A DNA stretch of 33,812 nucleotides from Myxococcales bacterium. GTDB lineage: Bacteria > Myxococcota_A > Polyangia > Polyangiales > Polyangiaceae. The notes beneath the pieces were generated by a model, which was not told the origin of the DNA, made no database searches, and saw only the letters and a list, made by a program, of their open reading frames with translations. Positions within the stretch are counted from its first letter, which is position 1. The number at the start of each line of letters is the position of its first letter. The position numbers and the translations under genes are program-made. This document shows positions 29,130 to 33,812 of this stretch, piece after piece. Where the stretch lies: NCBI GenBank assembly GCA_004193285.1, contig SECP01000069.1:1-33812 (forward strand), written 5' to 3'.

Positions 29130-29422
29130 CGCGCCGCCGCTCCATTGCCTCGCTCGACGCTCGCGTCGTGCATGGACGAACGGCGTGGATCTCGTTCAAA
29201 AGCGCGCGTCCTCCGCATGAGCGCGCCGGCTAGGAGCGACGCTCGCGTCTGGTCTCGGACGAATTTTCGTGAGGAGCGGCGTCGTCTCTCTCATCGCTGT
29301 GCGCTGAGAAGCCGACCGTCGATCGACGCGGTTCGAGCTTGCGCTCAGACGCTTTAGCGGAAAAGCTTAGGCGTCGACTTGGCGGCTCCTTCGTGGGCCC
29401 TTGATTTGGAGGCTTCGGGTTC
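29130..29422. other. 293-bp intergenic region
   Basis: No gene or clear repeat. GGAGG about ten bases before the ATG at 29423 is the ribosome site of the next gene. Confidence 0.5.
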
Positions 29423-30625
29423 ATGAAAGCAGCGAAGACTTGGCGCTTGGCAGGTGTTCTGGTGTTGGTTGGCCTCGCAACGGCGAGCTGCGGAAAGGAC
29501 GAAACCGCTGGGGGGCAGGGCGGCAGCGGCTCGGTCATCGGCGGCAGCGGCGGCAGCTCCGGTAAGGGCACCGGCGGCGGGCGACCAGACGGAGGCACCG
29601 CCACTACTGGCGACAAGCTCGGCAAAGCGTGCCTCAACGACGGCCAATGCGCGGACACGGCGACTCCAGGTCTCAAGTGCGTCACCGGTAAAGATACGGT
29701 GCTAGGCGACGGCGCTCCCCCCAAAGGTCTGTGCACGTTCGAGTGCAGTGGGGACGAAGACTGCGAGTCGTTCGGCGCGGGCGCGCTCTGCTTCCCGTTC
29801 GACGCGACTTCGGACACCGGTTACTGCGTGGAGGGCTGCTCCTTCGGAGATCCCGGGCTCGGCAGCAAGTGCCATGACCGCCCGGAGTTTGCCTGTAACC
29901 CCGCGCTGCTGGGCCCGACCCAGACGAACTGTGACGACACGGCGGACTGCGGCGACGGCGAGCTGTGCATCGACGGCACCTGCAACGTCGTGTTCCCGGC
30001 ATGCTTGCCCGCCTGTCGCGGCGACATCGACTGCGACGAAGGCTTGTATTGCGATCAGTCCTTCCTCAGCGGCGTGTGCGTGACGAAGAAGCCGACCGGC
30101 AAGGCGCTCGGTGAGCCGTGCACGGTGCCGGGCCCCAACGATCCTGCGGAGCCGGACGAGTGCCTCGGCTTCTGCCAGGCAGATTCGTCGACGGGCAACG
30201 AGGGCCACTGCTCGGCCACGTGCGGCATCGGCTACGAGTGCGCGTACAACTCGGGCAGCGGCAAGTTCGACGGCGCGTGCCTGTACGCGTCGGTGCTCAC
30301 CGCGGAGAACGGCGGGCTCGGTGACTTCGGCTTCTGCACGCCCTCTTGCAACTGCTCTGAGCAGTGCAACGACCCGCAGTTGAAGTGTCAGCTCCTGGAG
30401 CAGGGCCCCCTCACGGAGGACTTCAAGGGTCAGGGTCTGTGCTTCGGTGAAGCGGCGGACGGCTCGACCGAAGAGCTCAACGAGTGCGAAGGTGAAGGCG
30501 GCGCTCCCTCGGACGGCGGCGCACCCGGCGTAGGCGGGGCCGGCGGCGCGAGTGGTGGCGGCGGCGTGCCGTCCTCGGACGGTGGCGTGCCGGGCGTCGC
30601 AGGCGCTGCCGGCGCGGCGGACTGA
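29423..30625 (+). CDS. Cys-rich secreted lipoprotein
   Basis: A 400-residue protein beginning MKAAKTWRLAGVLVLVGLAT then ASC, lipobox TASC, and a Gly/Ser linker. From residue 70 it is a chain of short Cys-containing modules (GKACLNDGQCADTATPGLKC, CTFECSGDEDCESFGAGALC, CPAC/DCDEGLYCDQ types), with many Cys pairs that would form disulfides outside the cell. The last 50 residues are Gly/Ala/Pro repeats (GGAPSDGGAPGVGG). Such proteins are frequent in Polyangia. Its last 196 bp overlap the opposing gene. Confidence 0.75.
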   Translation: MKAAKTWRLAGVLVLVGLATASCGKDETAGGQGGSGSVIGGSGGSSGKGTGGGRPDGGTATTGDKLGKACLNDGQCADTATPGLKCVTGKDTVLGDGAPPKGLCTFECSGDEDCESFGAGALCFPFDATSDTGYCVEGCSFGDPGLGSKCHDRPEFACNPALLGPTQTNCDDTADCGDGELCIDGTCNVVFPACLPACRGDIDCDEGLYCDQSFLSGVCVTKKPTGKALGEPCTVPGPNDPAEPDECLGFCQADSSTGNEGHCSATCGIGYECAYNSGSGKFDGACLYASVLTAENGGLGDFGFCTPSCNCSEQCNDPQLKCQLLEQGPLTEDFKGQGLCFGEAADGSTEELNECEGEGGAPSDGGAPGVGGAGGASGGGGVPSSDGGVPGVAGAAGAAD

Positions 30626-31635
30626 CCAAACCGTACCGCGAGGCTGAGCTCCTTCAGCGGAGCTGCCGGAATGCGCGCGCCGACGACAGCGCGGCGCGCG
30701 CACTCCGTGACCTCGGGATCCGGGAACTGCGTCTCCACCGAGACGGCGCTTTCCACGTTGCCCTCCGGGCCGAGCTCGAGGCGCAGCGCGACGCGCCCCC
30801 AGAGCTTCGGGTCGCGCTCCAGCGCGGGCTCGTAGCAAGCGACGAGCGCGGGCGTGAGCCCCTGCAGGGCGGCGTTCGCCGCGCCGTCGAGCCTTGGGAT
30901 GGGCGAGTCCTTCGGTGCGCGAGGTGGCACCGGCGCATGTCCCGGCCATTGCTTGACGCTAATTTCGACGTCGAGCTTGCGGGTGAATCCCGGCGTGAAG
31001 TCCAAGGCTTTGAGCCGCTCCACAACGCAGCGCGCGTAGTCGCGCTCGGGCGTTTGCCCCATGCTGCGCGCGCCGAGCACCTTGCCGGCCGCGCCCAGCG
31101 TCAAACGCACCTTGGCCGCCCGCTCCGGCTTGGAATTCAGGCGCTGCGCGTCTTCGAAGCAACCCCGGAGAGGCCAGTAGCCGTTGCTGCGCGCAAGTCT
31201 GAGGAGCCGCTTGGTCGAGCCCTTGGGAGCGCGGGATAGGAGCTCCACGTCCACCACCACGCGAGTCGCAGGGTGGTAGCCCGGCCGGTTGCTCGGGTGA
31301 GCCGGATCGGACGAGCCTCCGAGCGCCCACTGAAACAGCTCCTCGTCGCGACCGAGCGTCTGCATCTCGGTGGCAAGCCGGGGGTGGCCGAGGGCGGAGT
31401 AGACCGGCTCGAGCAGAACGCGGGGCTCGGCTGCCGCCCGCGCCGGAGGCTCCGGTGACGAGACCGGCAACGGCTCCGGGTCCGGCGACGCGGCGACGAC
31501 CGTCGCCATCGGCGGCGTGGCGGTCGCGGGGCTATTCGCGAGGGCAATGGGGGCTTGCGGCGCTGCCAGCTGCGGCGCGAGCTGCGAGGTGCAGCTGGCA
31601 AGGAGCAAGCAAACGCCTAGCGGCGACGCGCGCAT
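30430..31635 (-). CDS. AgmX/PglI-type lipoprotein
   Basis: A 401-residue protein: MRASPLGVCLLLASC, lipobox LLASC, and a Pro/Ala/Ser linker. Two AgmX/PglI-like segments follow (YWPLRGCFEDAQRLNSKPER ... LTLGAAGKVLGARSMG, and LVACYEPALERDPKLWGRVA ... LELGPEGNVESAVSV), each with a Cys before a family-like helix and a later Cys-containing helix. The C-terminal 60 residues are Pro/Ala repeats and antisense to the neighbour's Gly repeats. The gene lies 18 bp after the TonB-dependent receptor gene, so it may help envelope transport. Confidence 0.8.
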   Translation of the reverse strand: MRASPLGVCLLLASCTSQLAPQLAAPQAPIALANSPATATPPMATVVAASPDPEPLPVSSPEPPARAAAEPRVLLEPVYSALGHPRLATEMQTLGRDEELFQWALGGSSDPAHPSNRPGYHPATRVVVDVELLSRAPKGSTKRLLRLARSNGYWPLRGCFEDAQRLNSKPERAAKVRLTLGAAGKVLGARSMGQTPERDYARCVVERLKALDFTPGFTRKLDVEISVKQWPGHAPVPPRAPKDSPIPRLDGAANAALQGLTPALVACYEPALERDPKLWGRVALRLELGPEGNVESAVSVETQFPDPEVTECARRAVVGARIPAAPLKELSLAVRFGQSAAPAAPATPGTPPSEDGTPPPPLAPPAPPTPGAPPSEGAPPSPSHSLSSSVEPSAASPKHRP

Positions 31636-31653
31636 CGGCTCTACATATCACGG

Positions 31654-33812
31654 TCAGAAGTCGAGCTTGGCGCCGACCTGCAGCCAGCGGGGCGGGCTGG
31701 GGCGAGCCCCGAAAGGGCGCCGAGCCACGAGGTCGCGCTCGTCCAAGACGTTTCGCAGGTTGGCGTAAAGCCGCAGTGGTCCGAACACCCGCGCCATGAT
31801 GCCGGTGTCCAACCAAGTTTGGGTATCTGTCACCAGTGAGTCGGAGAGCGGCGCGCTCCCGGCCTCTTCGCGCATGCGGGCCACGTAACCGAAGCTCACG
31901 TAGGCGGACGCGCGGTCGACCTCCGCAGCGAGGGTCGCGTTCAGCTGGTGCTTCGGCACGTAAGGGATCTCGTCGCCCTTCTTGACGGAGCCGTAAATCG
32001 GGTCCTGCGACTGAAAGTCGTTCTCGAACGTGGCGCGGGTCAAGGTGTAGGAAACGCTCACCGGGAAGCGCAGCTCTTGGCCGGCTGGGATTTCGTGCGC
32101 CGCGAACGCCTCGAGCCCGTAGATGTGCGCCTTACCGGCGTCGAACTGGCGATCCAAATTTTGGTCGACGCAGCCGCTGGAGATCGTGCACACATCGGTG
32201 AGGTTCGAGTAGTCGTTGAAGAAGGCGATCGCTTCCACGCGCGCGGGGCCCCGGCTGAAGCGCGCGCCGGCCTCGTAGTTGACGCTGTACTCTGGTTTGA
32301 CGCTCTTCGCGCTGCCCGGCGGCGGCGGGCTAAAACCGCGATAAACACCGGCTAAAAGGCCAAAGTCGCGCGTCGCCGCCCAGTAGGCGCCCGCGCCCGG
32401 CATCCAAGCCACCTTGGTACCCTTGGTGGTGTCGAGGGCCAGGCGGTCGACGCTCTTGGAGCCGATGATCTCGACGCGAACGCCGGGCGTGAGCGTGAGC
32501 GACTTCCACGTGAGCGCGTCGATCGCGTGGAGGGCGACCGCGGTCGTGCTGTCGGTGTTGGAAGCGGTGATTTGTGCGGGGGTGCCGTCCGGAATGAGCT
32601 CACCGCCGATCATCTGGAAGCCGTCTTGGCTGTGACGGCGTTTGATCTCGTCGTAGTGGAGGCGCGCGCCGAGCTCGATCCGCTGCGCGAGGGGTCCGTC
32701 TTGGCGCTGGTGCGAGATCACGCTCTGCACCCCCTGGCTGATGAACTCGCGCTCGTTCGGACCGACCATGATGCTCTCCAGCGGCGTCGAGCTGTCGGCT
32801 TGACCACGGAGCACCGCAAGGTAGCCGGCGTTCGTTGGGTCTTCCGGATTCGTCAAAATGTCGAAGATCTGGGCGCTGCGCATCGAGTTGACCTTGCGCC
32901 AGGTGCGCTTGTAGTCGTGACGGTAAGCCGCGCTTTTGACCTTCAGCTTCAGCCGAGGGTCGTCGAATTCGTGGAACATCACCACCGAAGCGCGGTGGTT
33001 CTTCATTTGGTCCAGCTGGCTCGCAGCGTAGCGTTGGTCTGGGTCTTCGCGCAGATCCGCGTCCGTGAGGCCGAGGTAGCTTTCGTTCGAGACCTCGTCC
33101 GCGTAGGCCAGCTTGAGCAAGAACTCGTTGCGAGCGGCCGCGCGGGGGTCCACCACGTAGCTTGCCTTCACCATGAAGTCATTGCGGGTGGAGCCCGTGT
33201 CAGCGCGGTTCGGCAGCTCTTTGAAGCCGGTGCTACCGAGATGGGTTCCGCTCACCAGAAATCCTACTTGATCGGTGCTGGAGCCGAACCAGCCGTCCAG
33301 CTTGTTGTAGCCGTACTCGCCGAAGCCGAAGTCAGCGCCGCCGGTGGTGCGGGTCGGGATGGAGCGCGAAATGAAGTCCACCGCGCCGCCCACCGTTTGC
33401 GGGCCGTACGCGATCGCAGCCGGCCCTTTGATGACGCGAACGGATGTCATGCGAGTCATCAGAGGAAAGTAGTAGGCGGCGGGGGCCGAATAGGGAGCGG
33501 GCCCGAACAGGATGCCGTCCTCCATCAGCGTGAGCTTCTTGCTTCGGTCTGGGTTGCCGCCGCGTATCGAGATGTTGGGTCGCAGACCGACTCCGTCTTC
33601 CACCCGCACGTAAACACCCGGCACTTGCTGCAAGAGCTTGCCCGCGTCGTCGTATTCGTGGCGCTCGAGCTGCTTCTTTCCGATCACGTGCGCGGAACCG
33701 GGCGTCCGGGCCACGCCAGTGCCGACGATGGTGACTTCGGTCGGTGCCGGCTCGGGCTCCGGAGCTGGGGAAGCGGGCGGGGGACTTGCGGGTGGCGCGG
33801 TCACTGGGGGCG
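31654..33812 (-). CDS. TonB-dependent outer-membrane receptor, 5' end outside window
   Basis: At least 716 residues. The plug is at about residues 25-150 (TEVTIVGTGVARTPGSAHVI, LLQQVPGVYVRVEDG, RPNISIRGGNPDRSKKLTLM, VRVIKGPAAIAYGPQTVGG). A long C-terminal beta-barrel ends RWLQVGAKLDF with the expected terminal Phe. A GTG at 33804 is in frame, but Pro-rich coding continues to the window edge and no signal peptide is seen, so the true start lies beyond. It probably imports a siderophore or other metal chelate. FecA-like by general resemblance; the ligand is unknown. Confidence 0.9.
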   Translation of the reverse strand, partial: PPVTAPPASPPPASPAPEPEPAPTEVTIVGTGVARTPGSAHVIGKKQLERHEYDDAGKLLQQVPGVYVRVEDGVGLRPNISIRGGNPDRSKKLTLMEDGILFGPAPYSAPAAYYFPLMTRMTSVRVIKGPAAIAYGPQTVGGAVDFISRSIPTRTTGGADFGFGEYGYNKLDGWFGSSTDQVGFLVSGTHLGSTGFKELPNRADTGSTRNDFMVKASYVVDPRAAARNEFLLKLAYADEVSNESYLGLTDADLREDPDQRYAASQLDQMKNHRASVVMFHEFDDPRLKLKVKSAAYRHDYKRTWRKVNSMRSAQIFDILTNPEDPTNAGYLAVLRGQADSSTPLESIMVGPNEREFISQGVQSVISHQRQDGPLAQRIELGARLHYDEIKRRHSQDGFQMIGGELIPDGTPAQITASNTDSTTAVALHAIDALTWKSLTLTPGVRVEIIGSKSVDRLALDTTKGTKVAWMPGAGAYWAATRDFGLLAGVYRGFSPPPPGSAKSVKPEYSVNYEAGARFSRGPARVEAIAFFNDYSNLTDVCTISSGCVDQNLDRQFDAGKAHIYGLEAFAAHEIPAGQELRFPVSVSYTLTRATFENDFQSQDPIYGSVKKGDEIPYVPKHQLNATLAAEVDRASAYVSFGYVARMREEAGSAPLSDSLVTDTQTWLDTGIMARVFGPLRLYANLRNVLDERDLVARRPFGARPSPPRWLQVGAKLDF

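Overview
The window looks like a chromosomal segment of a myxobacterium (Myxococcota, probably the Polyangia side). The basis is very high GC, Gly/Ala-rich secreted lipoproteins with long low-complexity linkers, a DUF4388 protein, an AgmX/PglI-type C-terminal domain, and an ECF sigma/FecR-like pair. This is inference from gene content; no rRNA or marker tree is available here.

Left chromosomal part (1-13052): the start of a lipoprotein gene (-), dnaE encoding the DNA polymerase III alpha subunit (+), a cupin gene (-) with a palindromic operator in its promoter, a DUF4388 gene, a large lipoprotein gene and the glutaminase gene glsA (all +). Next come an asparagine-synthetase-like gene (-), a small SPW-type membrane protein gene (+), and a two-gene minus-strand unit encoding a CgeB-like glycosyltransferase and a sugar-nucleotidyltransferase-like protein.

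Central part (13053-25153): a previously unlabelled integrative element of about 12.07 kb inserted at the 3' end of tRNA-Lys(TTT). A 28-bp copy of the tRNA 3' end marks the far (left) end. The right end carries an Xis-like HTH gene and a tyrosine-integrase gene against the intact tRNA. Candidate arm-type sites (TCGGGTGA) lie about 50 bp from the core on both sides. Inside are a replication-initiator-like gene with an iteron array within its coding sequence, several small HTH/RHH and Cys-rich proteins, a ParB-like gene, and a tightly overlapped operon of unknown proteins containing a striking three-way-junction structure. Likely cargo comprises NYN nuclease, Mrr-type endonuclease, AlbA_2/Schlafen-type protein, DUF3892 and lipoprotein genes. 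No capsid, terminase, tail, relaxase or T4SS gene was recognised, so it is best described as a small self-replicating integrative element or phage-satellite-like element. Both the integrase and the ParB-like gene have broken reading frames, so the element may be locked in place, or these may be sequencing errors or programmed shifts.

Right chromosomal part (25130-33812): tRNA-Lys (-), a Cys-rich lipoprotein with a CAP-like domain (-), an ECF sigma factor, FecR-like protein and outer-membrane-type protein in one overlapping operon (+), a Cys-rich lipoprotein (+), and a minus-strand pair of a TonB-dependent receptor (5' end outside the window) and an AgmX/PglI-type lipoprotein. The last two lipoprotein genes overlap tail to tail.
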